The translations under genes and the position numbers were made by a program. A stretch of 64,000 nucleotides of DNA, taken from contig NZ_AUDI01000015.1 in NCBI RefSeq assembly GCF_000425385.1, positions 186,001 to 250,000 on the forward strand. The letters run 5' to 3'. How positions within the stretch are numbered: the first letter of the stretch is position 1; each line of letters begins with the position of its first letter. The notes under the pieces were generated by a model. It saw nothing but the letters and a program-made list of their open reading frames with translations. It had not been told where the DNA came from and did no database searches. This document shows positions 52,573 to 61,211 of the stretch, one piece after another. Origin of the DNA: Pseudoduganella violaceinigra DSM 15887. GTDB taxonomy: Bacteria > Pseudomonadota > Gammaproteobacteria > Burkholderiales > Burkholderiaceae_D.

Positions 52573-54023
52573 GCCGCGCGCCGCGCGATGTAACTGCCAA
52601 TATCAAAACGCCTGGTGAGATGGCGGTAATGGAAGGTGAAGCCCGGCCAGATCACCAGGTTGCGGCCGCGTGAGTCGAGGTACCAGCTGTTGCAGCCGGT
52701 GTGCCATACCGTACGTTTGAGTTTGCGCTGCAACTCCTGGTTGTAGGCCGCCTGCACCTGCGGCCGCACCTCGAGCGAATGCAGGCCGCCGCGCAGCACG
52801 CGACGCACACCGTCCACCGCGTATCGCACGCCGGATTCGATCATATAGATCATGGAATTGTGGCCCAACAGGGTGTTCGGTCCGGTAATCATGAAAAAGT
52901 TGGGAAAGCCTGCCACAGTGGCGCCCTTGTAGGCGCCGGCCCCCTCCTCCAGCGCTTGCGCAAAGCTGCAGCCGCCGCGCCCGCGCAGCTCGATCGGGCC
53001 GTAGGCATGTTCGACATCGAAACCGGTGGCGTAAATGATCACATCAACAGGACGCTCCTCGCCGCTGCCGGTGACGATACCGTGTTCGCATATTTCGCGG
53101 ATGCCGTCCTTCAGTACCGCCACATTCGGCTGCGCCAGCGCAGGGTAGTAGTCATTCGTCAGCAGCACGCGCTTGCATCCCAGGGTGTAGTTGGGCGTCA
53201 GCTTGTCCCTTAGCTGCGGGTCGGCGACCTGCCGCTTCAAATGGCGCAGCGCCTGCCATTCCATGAACTTCGCGAGCATCGGCAGGAAAATGAACATCAC
53301 CACGCGCGATTCGAACTGCACATAGTGCTTGGCCCGGAACAGGAGCTGCAAGGGGCGTACGCGTTGCAGCAGCCATTGCTCGATACGCGTCACGGCACGG
53401 TCCGGACGCGGCAGCACCCAATGCGCGGTGCGCTGGTAATGATCCAATTGCCGTACCAGCGGCTGGATCTCGGGGACGAACTGCACGGCGCTGGCGCCGC
53501 TGCCAACCACCGCCACGCGCTTGCCGCGCAGGTCAATGCTGTGGTCCCATTGCGCGGAGTGGAAGCTCTGGCCACGGAATCGCTCGGCACCTGCAAATTG
53601 CGGCGTACTGGGGCGGCCCAGCAGGCCGATGGCGAAGATCACCGTGCGCGCCGTCATTTCCCCCTTGCTGGTGGAGATGCGCCAGCGGCCGGCGGCCTCG
53701 TCGAACTGCGCTGAGCGCAGCGCTGTTCCAAGCCGCAGGTGCGGCTCAAGGCCGTAGTCGCGCACCACGCCCAGCGTATATTCAAGCAGCTCGTCCTGGC
53801 GTGGGAACAGGCGGCTCCAGCGCGCGTTCTGCGCAAAGGAAAATGAGTACAGGTGGCTGGGGATGTCGCATGCGGCACCGGGATAGGTGTTGACGCGCCA
53901 GGTGCCGCCGAACACTTCATCCTTTTCCAGAATGACGAAATTGTCGATACCGGCTTCCTTCAGCTTGATTGCGCTGCATAGGCCGCCGAAGCCGCTGCCC
54001 ACGATCACCACATCGTATTCCAT
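52569..54023 (-). CDS. Flavin monooxygenase, Baeyer-Villiger type
   Basis: A 484-residue FAD/NADPH enzyme. Features: FAD motif VVIVGSGFGGLCSAIKL, GGTWRVNTYPGAACDIPSHLYSFSF, the BVMO fingerprint FRGQSFHSAQW (FxGxxxHxxxW), NADPH motif VAVVGSGASAVQFVPEI and ATGFDVEHAYGP. It would insert oxygen beside a ketone to give an ester or lactone, or oxidise N/S centres. It is divergent from the alpha/beta hydrolase, the enzyme type that opens such esters, so a two-step ketone degradation is likely. A good sigma-70 promoter drives it. Confidence 0.9.
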   Translation of the reverse strand: MEYDVVIVGSGFGGLCSAIKLKEAGIDNFVILEKDEVFGGTWRVNTYPGAACDIPSHLYSFSFAQNARWSRLFPRQDELLEYTLGVVRDYGLEPHLRLGTALRSAQFDEAAGRWRISTSKGEMTARTVIFAIGLLGRPSTPQFAGAERFRGQSFHSAQWDHSIDLRGKRVAVVGSGASAVQFVPEIQPLVRQLDHYQRTAHWVLPRPDRAVTRIEQWLLQRVRPLQLLFRAKHYVQFESRVVMFIFLPMLAKFMEWQALRHLKRQVADPQLRDKLTPNYTLGCKRVLLTNDYYPALAQPNVAVLKDGIREICEHGIVTGSGEERPVDVIIYATGFDVEHAYGPIELRGRGGCSFAQALEEGAGAYKGATVAGFPNFFMITGPNTLLGHNSMIYMIESGVRYAVDGVRRVLRGGLHSLEVRPQVQAAYNQELQRKLKRTVWHTGCNSWYLDSRGRNLVIWPGFTFHYRHLTRRFDIGSYIARRAA

Positions 54024-54048
54024 CGCCGCCCCCTGAATGTTCTGGCAG

Positions 54049-54077
54049 ACTATAATTTTGCATTAATAACAAGTCAA
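54049..54077 (-). promoter_or_regulatory. Sigma-70 promoter of the monooxygenase gene
   Basis: Minus strand: -35 TTGACT (54077-54072), 17-base spacer, -10 TATAGT (54054-54049); each hexamer has one mismatch. Transcription would start near 54042, 19 bases before the ATG at 54023. Confidence 0.7.
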
Positions 54078-54089
54078 TACGGAGGCGGG

Positions 54090-54998
54090 ATGTTCTTCTT
54101 GTATGCATTGGGTGGCGCGGTGCTGGCCCTGGCGGCGGCAGACCGGCTACTGCCAGCGCCACTGGCGCGCGCGGCATTGGCACTGGAGCGCAAGCGTTCC
54201 GGCCTGGTGGCAAAGCAGGGATCATTACCGTATCTCGAAGGCGGCTGCGGCAGCGAAGTACTGCTGCTGGTGCATGGATTCGCCGGCGACAAGGACAACT
54301 TCACCCGCATCGCGCGGTTGCTGGTTCCACACTACCGGGTGATCATTCCTGACTTGCCCGGCTTTGGCGACGCGCGGCGCGATCCCAATGCAAAGCACGA
54401 CATGGCGACCCAGGTCGAGAACCTGCGTACCTTCATGGCCGAACTGGGCGTGCAGCGCTTCCACATGGGTGGCAATTCGATGGGGGGATTCATTTCCGCG
54501 GAATATGCCTCACGCCATCCCGAACAGGTGAAGAGCCTGTGGCTGCTCGCTCCCGCAGGCACAGAGGAAACGCTTGATTCACCGGCCTTCCGGCAATACC
54601 TGGCCGGCAATGGCATGCCCCTCCTGGTGCCGGAGCCAGGCGCGTTCGATACGATGATGGCCGCCTGCATGGCAAAAGCGCCCTACTTCCCTTATAGCCT
54701 GAAACACGTGCTGGCGCGGCGCGCCGTGGCGGATTACACGCTGCACTGTGCGCTCATGAAAGAGCTGCATGCATCGCCGCACCTGCGCGGCCCGATCGAT
54801 ACGCCGGCCCTGATCGTGTGGGGTACGGAAGACCGCATCCTCAGTCCGAAAGGCGCGCCTGCGACCAAGGCGCTGTTGCCGAATGCGCGCTTGATCATGA
54901 TGGAAGGTATCGGCCATTTGCCGATGCTGGAGTCGACGCGCCGAGCGGCGCGCGACTTTCTCGAGTTTCAACAGTCCATTGGTTCAGACGTATCCTGA
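54090..54998 (+). CDS. Alpha/beta hydrolase, membrane-anchored
   Basis: Hydrolase of 302 residues with an N-terminal hydrophobic anchor (MFFLYALGGAVLALAAADRLL), LLLVHGFAGDKDNF, nucleophile Ser in MGGNSMGGFISAEYA, Asp in VWGTEDRILSP and His in EGIGHLPMLES. It resembles lipase/esterase 3 and meta-cleavage hydrolase types. The start follows GGAGGCGGG. It is divergent from the Baeyer-Villiger-type monooxygenase with 66 bases between, so a partner role as esterase for its products is inferred. About 110 bases downstream show no feature. Confidence 0.9.
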   Translation: MFFLYALGGAVLALAAADRLLPAPLARAALALERKRSGLVAKQGSLPYLEGGCGSEVLLLVHGFAGDKDNFTRIARLLVPHYRVIIPDLPGFGDARRDPNAKHDMATQVENLRTFMAELGVQRFHMGGNSMGGFISAEYASRHPEQVKSLWLLAPAGTEETLDSPAFRQYLAGNGMPLLVPEPGAFDTMMAACMAKAPYFPYSLKHVLARRAVADYTLHCALMKELHASPHLRGPIDTPALIVWGTEDRILSPKGAPATKALLPNARLIMMEGIGHLPMLESTRRAARDFLEFQQSIGSDVS

Positions 54999-55112
54999 CC
55001 GGTACGGCGGTGCATATTTTGAATTGCACTGTTGCACGCTCCAAACTACGAGAAAGGGCCTTCCCTTCCGAGGCGGTTTGAGGCTTCGGCAATAGGCTGT
55101 GGAGCAGGCCAT

Positions 55113-55388
55113 CTACTCATTCAAGCTTGAACGCGCACGGGCGCGCGTCCGGGCAACTTCTGACCAGCCTGCTTGATCGAGTTCCAGTTCTGGGAAAGCT
55201 CGAATTGCCGGAAAGATGATCTTTTCGCAGATCTCGCCCATTGCATCGCCAGTCGCGTGTTTTAGCTCCGCAGCTCGCTCTTGAGGCAAGTCAACGAGTG
55301 CCAGCTCCACGGCAGCATTCAACGCAGCCATTGCGTCGATGGCACCATCCCTCATGATTCGAGCGGTTTCAATTGTTTGCGTCTTCAT
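55113..55388 (-). CDS. Small hypothetical helical protein
   Basis: A 91-residue, soluble, helix-rich protein: TIETARIMRDGAIDAMAALNAAVELALVDLP then HATGDAMGEICEKIIFPAIRAFPEL and an arginine-rich tail (ARTRARARSS). The start is the ATG at 55388; a TTG at 55394 extends it by two residues. There is no recognisable family. Its codon pattern is plausible but it has no operon partner and weak support. It is flanked by 114 and 91 empty bases. Confidence 0.5.
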   Translation of the reverse strand: MKTQTIETARIMRDGAIDAMAALNAAVELALVDLPQERAAELKHATGDAMGEICEKIIFPAIRAFPELELDQAGWSEVARTRARARSSLNE

Positions 55389-55479
55389 TTCCAAAACAAG
55401 CTTCCATGATTAGTGTGAGCGGTAGCTCAAGTCTTTAGTACGCACGACAAGGCTATCCTCTTGTTCGCCGCTTGATGTT

Positions 55480-56259
55480 TTAGGCCGGGCGGCCGGTCAG
55501 TGCAAACGCGCGCGTCCGCTTGAGGAATTCGTTGAACTGCGTGGCATGCTCGGGGAAGCGCTCCTGGCCTTCGATGAAGATTGCCTCCGCCTCGTCAAGG
55601 TGCCCGAGCTTCATCAAGCATTCGCCTTTGCAGAAGAATGCCGACATCCCCTCGGGATTGATGTAAAGCGATTCATCCAGGTCGCGCAGCGCTTGCTGAT
55701 GCAGGCCCAGTTCCATGAAAGCGAAGGCCCGCTGATCCAGCGCATCGGCGTAGGTGGGATAAAGCTCGATGGCCTTGCCATACTCGTTGATTGCCTCGAT
55801 ACGCCGGCCCTCGGCTGCATGTGTGCCGGCGCGCGTGTAATGCTCTTCGGCGCTGTGCATGATGGCGGCGGCATCCTGCCCCGTCAGCCGCACATAGCGT
55901 TCGAAATCCATGTATTTCAGGCCTTGCAGCTCGCGCGCCGTGGCGGCCTGATTACCGGCCAGCTCCCAGCCGTCCGCCAGCGAAGCAACGTCACGCTGCG
56001 CGTGTGCCATGCGTACGGCTGCCTGCACCAGCGAGTCAAGCGTCGGCTTCTTCGCGCTCGGCTCGTATGTCAGGTAGTGTGCCGTTGCGCCTTCGATTGC
56101 AAAGATCTTGAGGGCCGACCATGAGCCGCCATCGGCCATCGGCTGGACAAGCACGTCCCCCACCTTCACGAGAAGCTGCTCGCTGGGCTGGAAGTTTCGC
56201 ACGGCCTTGGCCCGCGCTGCACCAAAGGAGGAGAAGAAGGAGGATAGCAATTTGAACAT
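55480..56259 (-). CDS. TPR-repeat protein
   Basis: A 259-residue cytoplasmic protein. An N-terminal domain of unknown type (QPSEQLLVKVGDVLVQPMADGGSWSALKIFAIEG) precedes three tetratricopeptide units at about 155-250: AGTHAAEGRRIEAINEYGKAI, LDQRAFAFMELGLHQQALRDLD, and CKGECLMKLGHLDEAEAIFIEGQ. The ATG at 56259 (MFKLLSSFFSSFG) has an AAGGAGG-like stretch upstream; a longer frame to 56385 overlaps a terminator. TPRs mediate protein contact; no partner is indicated. Confidence 0.75.
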   Translation of the reverse strand: MFKLLSSFFSSFGAARAKAVRNFQPSEQLLVKVGDVLVQPMADGGSWSALKIFAIEGATAHYLTYEPSAKKPTLDSLVQAAVRMAHAQRDVASLADGWELAGNQAATARELQGLKYMDFERYVRLTGQDAAAIMHSAEEHYTRAGTHAAEGRRIEAINEYGKAIELYPTYADALDQRAFAFMELGLHQQALRDLDESLYINPEGMSAFFCKGECLMKLGHLDEAEAIFIEGQERFPEHATQFNEFLKRTRAFALTGRPA

Positions 56260-56352
56260 GCACGAAAGTGTACATGCAATTCCACCCCATGTGACCTGCC
56301 CATACGCGCGTTCCGGCGCGGCGCCAATCTGAATCGGCAAGCGCCAGAATTG

Positions 56353-56375
56353 AAAAAGCCCGCTTGCGCGGGCCT
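56353..56375 (-). terminator. Intrinsic terminator after the carbonic anhydrase gene
   Basis: Minus strand: GCCCGC-GCAA-GCGGGC extended by AAGG/CTTT, then TTTTTC; ends the dnaK-dnaJ-can message 11 bases after the can stop. Confidence 0.85.
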
Positions 56376-56385
56376 TGGGAAGCAT

Positions 56386-57042
56386 TTACCGGTTGGCGTA
56401 ATCCGCCAGTCGCGCGTCAATGCAAGGCTGCAATTCCGCCTGCGAGCTGACATTCATGCCCAGATCGTGCAGCAGGCCGTCCTTCAGGCCGTACACGAAA
56501 CCGTGCACCGTCAGTTCCTGGCCGCGGTCCCAGGCGTCCTGCACGATGGTCGTCGAGCAGACGTTGGCCACCTGCTCCACCACGTTCAATTCGCACAGGC
56601 GCTCGCTCTGCTTGGCCACATCGGCCAGCGCGGAGCCCAGGTAGCGCTCGTGTTTCTGAGCGACGTCCTGCACATGGCGCAGCCAATTGTCCACCAGACC
56701 CACACGGCCGCCGGTCAGCGCGGTGTGCACGCCCTTGCAGCCGTAATGGCCGACGATGATCACGTGCTTCACCTTCAGCACTTCGGTGGCGAACTGCAGC
56801 ACCGAGAGGGAATTCAGGTCCGAGTGCACCACCACATTGGCGATGTTACGGTGCACGAACACTTTGCCAGGCGGCAGGCCAAGCAGTTCGTTCGCCGGTA
56901 CGCGCGAATCGGAGCAGCCGATCCACAGGTATTCCGGCCCCACCATCGACAGGTTGCGGAAGTAGTCCGGGTCGGCGGCAACTTTCGCCTCGGCCCATTT
57001 ACGGTTGTTATCCAGCAGGTGCTTCAGTACATCATCGCTCAT
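56386..57042 (-). CDS. can: Beta-carbonic anhydrase
   Basis: Zinc enzyme of 218 residues for CO2/bicarbonate interconversion. Zinc ligands are in CSDSRVPANELLGLPPGKVFVHRNIANVV (Cys, Asp) and IIVGHYGCKGVHTALTGG (His, Cys). I chose ATG 57042 (MSDDVLKHLLDNNRKWAEAK), which fits the family N-terminus; a GTG at 57051 overlapping the dnaJ stop would add three residues. It is directly coupled to dnaJ, so heat-shock induction is probable. A strong terminator follows. Confidence 0.96.
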   Translation of the reverse strand: MSDDVLKHLLDNNRKWAEAKVAADPDYFRNLSMVGPEYLWIGCSDSRVPANELLGLPPGKVFVHRNIANVVVHSDLNSLSVLQFATEVLKVKHVIIVGHYGCKGVHTALTGGRVGLVDNWLRHVQDVAQKHERYLGSALADVAKQSERLCELNVVEQVANVCSTTIVQDAWDRGQELTVHGFVYGLKDGLLHDLGMNVSSQAELQPCIDARLADYANR

Positions 57043-57047
57043 ATCAT

Positions 57048-58172
57048 TCACTCGAAGAAGTCTTTGACCTTGTCCATGAAGGACTTGGTCTGTGGGCTAT
57101 GCTTCGCACCACCCTCGGTGGTGGAACGCTCGAATTCGCGCAGCAGATCCTTCTGCTTATCGGTCAGTTTGACCGGGGTCTCAACGGCGACATGGCAGAA
57201 CAGGTCGCCCGGGTAACCGGAACGAACGCCCTTGATGCCCTTGCCCTTGAGGCGGAAGGTCTTGCCGGACTGCGTGCCTTCCGGCACGGTGAACGACACT
57301 TTACCATCCAGTGTCGGCACTTCGATTTCGCCGCCCAGCGCCGCCTTGGCGAAGCTGATCGGCATTTCGCAATGCAGGTCGTCGCCTTCGCGCTGGAACA
57401 CCGGGTGCTGCTTGATGTGGATTTCCACATACAGATCGCCCGGCGGGCCGCCATTGGTGCCCGGCTCGCCGTTGCCGGTCGAGCGGATGCGCATGCCGTT
57501 GTCGATACCGACCGGGATCTTCACTTCCAGCGTCTTGTTGCGCTTGATGCGGCCCGCGCCGGAGCACGAGGTGCACGGCTCGGGAATGATCTTGCCGGTG
57601 CCGTGGCACTTGGGGCAGGTCTGCTGGATGCTGAAGAAGCCCTGCTGCATGCGAACCTGGCCGTGGCCGCCGCAAGTGCCGCAGGTGACCGGTGAGGTGC
57701 CCGGCTTGGCGCCCGAACCGTGGCAGGTGTCGCACTTGTCCCAGCTCGGCACGCGAATCGTGGTGTCGAAGCCGTGGGCGGCCTGCTCCAGGGTGATTTC
57801 CAGGTTGTAGCGCAGGTCGGCGCCGCGGTAAACCTGCGGGCCGGAAGAGCGGCCGCGACCGCCGCCGCCGAAAATGTCGCCGAAGATGTCGCCGAAGGCG
57901 TCGCCAAAGCCGCCGAAGCCGCCACCGCCGCCCGCCCCCATATTCGGGTCGACGCCGGCGTGACCATAACGGTCGTACGCTTCGCGCTTCTCCGGGTTGG
58001 TCAGCATCTCGTAGGCCTCTTTGACCTCCTTGAACTTTTCCTCAGCCTCTTTGTTATCCGGATTGCGGTCCGGATGATATTTCATCGCGAGTTTGCGATA
58101 GGCCTTCTTGATTTCGTCATCGGACGAGTTCTTAGCGACCCCGAGGATCTCGTAAAAATCACGCTTTGCCAT
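57048..58172 (-). CDS. dnaJ: Chaperone DnaJ
   Basis: Class A Hsp40 of 374 residues. J domain with HPDRN at about 33; G/F region ([27 protein letters not shown]); zinc-binding CxxCxGxG repeats: [29 protein letters not shown] (CTSCSGAG); C-terminal substrate domain. It stimulates DnaK ATPase. It lies 84 bases after dnaK, with a terminator in between that must be partly read through unless it has its own promoter. Confidence 0.98.
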   Translation of the reverse strand: MAKRDFYEILGVAKNSSDDEIKKAYRKLAMKYHPDRNPDNKEAEEKFKEVKEAYEMLTNPEKREAYDRYGHAGVDPNMGAGGGGGFGGFGDAFGDIFGDIFGGGGRGRSSGPQVYRGADLRYNLEITLEQAAHGFDTTIRVPSWDKCDTCHGSGAKPGTSPVTCGTCGGHGQVRMQQGFFSIQQTCPKCHGTGKIIPEPCTSCSGAGRIKRNKTLEVKIPVGIDNGMRIRSTGNGEPGTNGGPPGDLYVEIHIKQHPVFQREGDDLHCEMPISFAKAALGGEIEVPTLDGKVSFTVPEGTQSGKTFRLKGKGIKGVRSGYPGDLFCHVAVETPVKLTDKQKDLLREFERSTTEGGAKHSPQTKSFMDKVKDFFE

Positions 58173-58190
58173 GGTGTACCAATTTATGCG

Positions 58191-58230
58191 AAAAAGCCGA
58201 GCGAGCCCCTTTTGGATGCTCGGCTCGGCA
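58191..58230 (-). terminator. Terminator/attenuator between dnaK and dnaJ
   Basis: Minus-strand stem GCCGAGCCGAGC / GCTCGCTCGGC with one bulge, then TTTTTC, between the dnaK stop and the dnaJ ATG. It likely lowers dnaJ expression relative to dnaK. Confidence 0.75.
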
Positions 58231-58256
58231 GGTCAGTCGTTGACCGGGTGTGAAGC

Positions 58257-60200
58257 TTACTTGCTGTCTTTGACTTCCTTGAAGTCGGCGTCGACCACGT
58301 CGTCCTGGGCAGGCTTGGACTCGGCGTGGGCACCGGCGCCGGCGGCGCCTTCAGCACCGGCCGCGCCTTGCTGCGCCTGCATGTCAGCGTACATCTTTTC
58401 GCCCAGCTTCTGCGAAGCTTCGGACAGTGCTGCCACTTTGGCGTCGATCGCTGCCTTGTCGCCGTCCTTGATGGTGGCTTCCAGCGCGCTGATCGCAGCT
58501 TCGATCTTCTCTTTTTCGCCGCCTTCCAGCTTGTCGCCGTACTCGCCGAGGGATTTCTTGGTCGAGTGCACCAGCGCGTCGGCCTGGTTGCGGGATTCGG
58601 CCAGTTCCTTCAGCTTCTTGTCTTCTTCGGCGTTCAGCTCGGCGTCCTTCACCATCTTCTGGATTTCCTCTTCGGACAGGCCGGAGTTCGCCTTGATGGT
58701 GATCTTGTTTTCCTTGCCGGTGGCCTTGTCTTTCGCGCCCACGTGCAGGATGCCGTTGGCGTCGATGTCGAAGGTCACTTCGATCTGCGGGGTGCCGCGT
58801 GCTGCCGGCGGGATGCCTTCCAGGTTGAATTCGCCCAGGCCCTTGTTGCCCGCTGCGATTTCACGCTCGCCCTGGTATACCTTGATGGTCACGGCCGGCT
58901 GGTTGTCGTCGGCGGTGGAGAACACTTGCGAGAACTTGGTAGGAATCGTGGTGTTCTTGTGGATCATCTTGGTCATCACGCCGCCCAGGGTTTCGATACC
59001 CAGGGACAGCGGGGTCACGTCCAGCAGCAGCAGGTCTTTGCGGTCGCCCGACAGGACTGCGCCCTGGATCGCGGCGCCGACGGCCACGGCTTCGTCAGGG
59101 TTCACGTCCTTGCGTGGATCCTTGCCGAAGAACTCTTTCACTTTTTCCTGCACCTTAGGCATACGGGTCATGCCGCCGACCAGGATGATGTCGTCGATGT
59201 CGGACACTTTCACGCCAGCGTCCTTGATCGCGGTGCGGCAAGGCTCGATGGTGGCGGTGATCAGTTCCTCAACCAGGGACTCCAGCTTGGCGCGGGTCAT
59301 CTTCAGGTTCAAGTGGACTGGCGCGCCGTTCGCCATGGCGATGTAAGGCTCGTTGATTTCGGTCTGCTGCGAGGAGGACAGTTCGATCTTCGCGCGCTCG
59401 GCCGAGGCCTTGATACGCTGCAGGGCGATTGGATCCTTCTTCAGATCCAGGCCGTTGATCTTCTTGAACTCTTCGATGATGTGGTCAATCACGCGCTGGT
59501 CGAAGTCTTCGCCGCCCAGGAAGGTGTCGCCGTTGGTCGACAGCACTTCGAACTGCTTCTCGCCGTCCACGTCGGCGATTTCGATGATCGACACGTCGAA
59601 GGTGCCGCCGCCCAGGTCATACACGGCGATCTTGCGGTCGCCCTTGTCGGTCTTGTCCAGGCCGAATGCCAGTGCGGCTGCGGTCGGTTCATTGATGATG
59701 CGCTTGACTTCCAGGCCGGCGATACGGCCGGCGTCCTTGGTTGCCTGGCGCTGCGAGTCGTTGAAGTAGGCTGGCACGGTGATGACCGCTTCGGTCACTT
59801 CTTCGCCCAGATAGTCTTCCGCGGTCTTCTTCATCTTGCGCAGCACTTCCGCCGAGATTTGCGGAGGCGCCAGCTTCTTGTCGCGCACACCAATCCAGGC
59901 GTCGCCGTTGTCGGCCTTCATGATTTCGTAAGGCATCAGGGAGATGTCCTTCTGGACTTCCTTCTCCTGGAACTTACGGCCGATCAGGCGCTTCACTGCG
60001 AACAGGGTGTTCTTCGGGTTAGTCACCGCCTGGCGCTTGGCAGGTGCGCCAACCAGGATTTCGCCGTCTTCTTGGTAGGCGATGATGGAAGGGGTGGTAC
60101 GCGCGCCTTCCGCATTCTCGATGACCTTCGGCGCGCCATTTTCCATGATGGCAACGCAGGAGTTGGTGGTGCCCAGGTCAATACCGATAATTTTGCCCAT
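58257..60200 (-). CDS. dnaK: Chaperone DnaK (Hsp70)
   Basis: ATP-dependent chaperone of 647 residues. Nucleotide-binding domain starts [21 protein letters not shown] and contains [21 protein letters not shown] and [15 protein letters not shown]. The substrate domain and lid follow, ending in the acidic [12 protein letters not shown] preceded by an A/G-rich linker. It precedes dnaJ, and grpE lies 70 bases upstream. A sigma-32-like promoter overlaps the grpE stop region. Confidence 0.99.
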   Translation of the reverse strand: MGKIIGIDLGTTNSCVAIMENGAPKVIENAEGARTTPSIIAYQEDGEILVGAPAKRQAVTNPKNTLFAVKRLIGRKFQEKEVQKDISLMPYEIMKADNGDAWIGVRDKKLAPPQISAEVLRKMKKTAEDYLGEEVTEAVITVPAYFNDSQRQATKDAGRIAGLEVKRIINEPTAAALAFGLDKTDKGDRKIAVYDLGGGTFDVSIIEIADVDGEKQFEVLSTNGDTFLGGEDFDQRVIDHIIEEFKKINGLDLKKDPIALQRIKASAERAKIELSSSQQTEINEPYIAMANGAPVHLNLKMTRAKLESLVEELITATIEPCRTAIKDAGVKVSDIDDIILVGGMTRMPKVQEKVKEFFGKDPRKDVNPDEAVAVGAAIQGAVLSGDRKDLLLLDVTPLSLGIETLGGVMTKMIHKNTTIPTKFSQVFSTADDNQPAVTIKVYQGEREIAAGNKGLGEFNLEGIPPAARGTPQIEVTFDIDANGILHVGAKDKATGKENKITIKANSGLSEEEIQKMVKDAELNAEEDKKLKELAESRNQADALVHSTKKSLGEYGDKLEGGEKEKIEAAISALEATIKDGDKAAIDAKVAALSEASQKLGEKMYADMQAQQGAAGAEGAAGAGAHAESKPAQDDVVDADFKEVKDSK

Positions 60201-60241
60201 GATTTGTTCTTCCTTGTGTACTAAGTTTAATTACTTCTTAT

Positions 60242-60267
60242 ATGTGGAATTTGTGTTTCTTTTCAAG
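60242..60267 (-). promoter_or_regulatory. Sigma-32 promoter of dnaK
   Basis: Minus strand: CTTGAA (60267-60262), 14-base spacer, CCACAT (60247-60242) against consensus CTTGAAA-N11-15-CCCCAT; one mismatch. It gives dnaK its own heat-shock start within the grpE-dnaK gap. Confidence 0.7.
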
Positions 60268-60270
60268 TGC

Positions 60271-60816
60271 TTACTTTGGCTGGGCAGCCGTCACGATGGC
60301 GGGGCGCAGCAGGCGGTCCGCAATCATGTAACCCTTTTGCAGCACGGTGACCACAGTGTTCGCTTCCTGCTCGGCAGGCACCATGGCCACGGCCTGGTGT
60401 TTGTTCGGGTCCAGCTTTTCGCCGGCCGCCGGCATCACTTCCACCAGACGGTTGCGCTCGAAGGCGGAATTCAGCTGCTTCAGGGTCATTTCGACGCCTT
60501 CCTTCAGCGATTCCAAGGTCGGGTTTTCGACTTTCAGCGCCATTTCCAGGCTGTCTTTGACCGGCACCATGGCTTCGGCAAAGCTTTCAACGGCAAACTT
60601 GTGCGCCTTGGAGACGTCTTCCTGCGCCCGGCGGCGGATGTTCTCGCTCTCGGCCTTGGCACGCATGAAAGCGTCGTGCATTTCGGCCAGTTTCGCTTCG
60701 GTCGCGGACAGTTGCGCTTCCAGGTCGGTCATTGCGGGCGTTTCGGCTGGAGTCGATTGCTCTTCTGCCTGTTCCACTTCCGGGTTCTGGCTTGGCTGGT
60801 TTTCCTGGTCTTGCAT
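60271..60816 (-). CDS. grpE: Nucleotide exchange factor GrpE
   Basis: DnaK nucleotide exchange factor of 181 residues: low-complexity acidic/Gln-rich N-terminus ([19 protein letters not shown]), long dimerisation helix ([37 protein letters not shown]) and the C-terminal beta domain with [34 protein letters not shown]. First gene of the grpE-dnaK-dnaJ-can string. A near-consensus sigma-32 promoter is 61 bases upstream and a CIRCE element 350 bases upstream. Confidence 0.97.
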   Translation of the reverse strand: MQDQENQPSQNPEVEQAEEQSTPAETPAMTDLEAQLSATEAKLAEMHDAFMRAKAESENIRRRAQEDVSKAHKFAVESFAEAMVPVKDSLEMALKVENPTLESLKEGVEMTLKQLNSAFERNRLVEVMPAAGEKLDPNKHQAVAMVPAEQEANTVVTVLQKGYMIADRLLRPAIVTAAQPK

Positions 60817-60876
60817 CTAAAGACTCCTACAAATTCGTGTTTATTTAACATCAGTTGCTGAATGCACGAGCAAGAA

Positions 60877-60902
60877 ATGGGGTTTAACCCTATCTTTTCA
60901 AG
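60877..60902 (-). promoter_or_regulatory. Sigma-32 promoter of grpE
   Basis: Minus strand: CTTGAA (60902-60897), 14-base spacer, CCCCAT (60882-60877), an exact match to the heat-shock consensus. Transcription would start near 60870, a leader of about 55 bases. Confidence 0.88.
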
Positions 60903-61064
60903 GGGCATTCTGCCCCTCTGTGCAAAGGCCCGGCGCACGCCGGCGGGACGCATGATGTAACGGCAGAGTTACAAATTTTACAAAGCTCGCAGATACGCAC
61001 ACCGGGGGTTTTGACTAAGATGAATCTATGCGGCGCCTGGACGCCGCGTCCCTCGGAGCGCATC

Positions 61065-61151
61065 ATGAAGTTGCCCTTTATAACAGCATCGATCATCGCC
61101 TGGAGCTTTCTTGCCACCGCGGTGATCGTCTTCAGCGAACTCTTTCCCTAA
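61065..61151 (+). CDS. Candidate 28-residue transmembrane peptide
   Basis: ATG with GGAG seven bases upstream encodes MKLPFITASI then IAWSFLATAVIVFSELFP and a stop: one hydrophobic helix after a short basic start. It lies on the plus strand between the grpE promoters and the CIRCE element, where no other gene fits in about 390 bases, and ends 17 bases before the operator. Small single-helix proteins are common, but chance cannot be excluded. Evidence is the ribosome site plus the clean hydrophobic pattern. Confidence 0.4.
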   Translation: MKLPFITASIIAWSFLATAVIVFSELFP

Positions 61152-61168
61152 CCAGTTATTTTAGCAGG

Positions 61169-61195
61169 TTAGCACTCACCACCCGCAAGTGCTAA
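61169..61195. promoter_or_regulatory. CIRCE operator (HrcA site)
   Basis: TTAGCACTC-N9-AAGTGCTAA matches CIRCE (TTAGCACTC-N9-GAGTGCTAA) with one mismatch. It lies between hemH and grpE, 353 bases upstream of grpE. A -10-like TAAAAT follows it on the minus strand, so it can repress a second, upstream start of the grpE-dnaK transcript. The hrcA gene is not in the window. Confidence 0.85.
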
Positions 61196-61211
61196 CAACG
61201 CGCGCTGGCAT

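Noticed and set aside
54999-55112. Possible small RNA or tRNA-like structure after the hydrolase gene
   Set aside because: Short GC hairpins only; no promoter-terminator pair and no cloverleaf.
58326-60224. 632-codon plus-strand frame opposite dnaK
   Set aside because: Well-known antisense open frame of dnaK; no initiation signal or domain.
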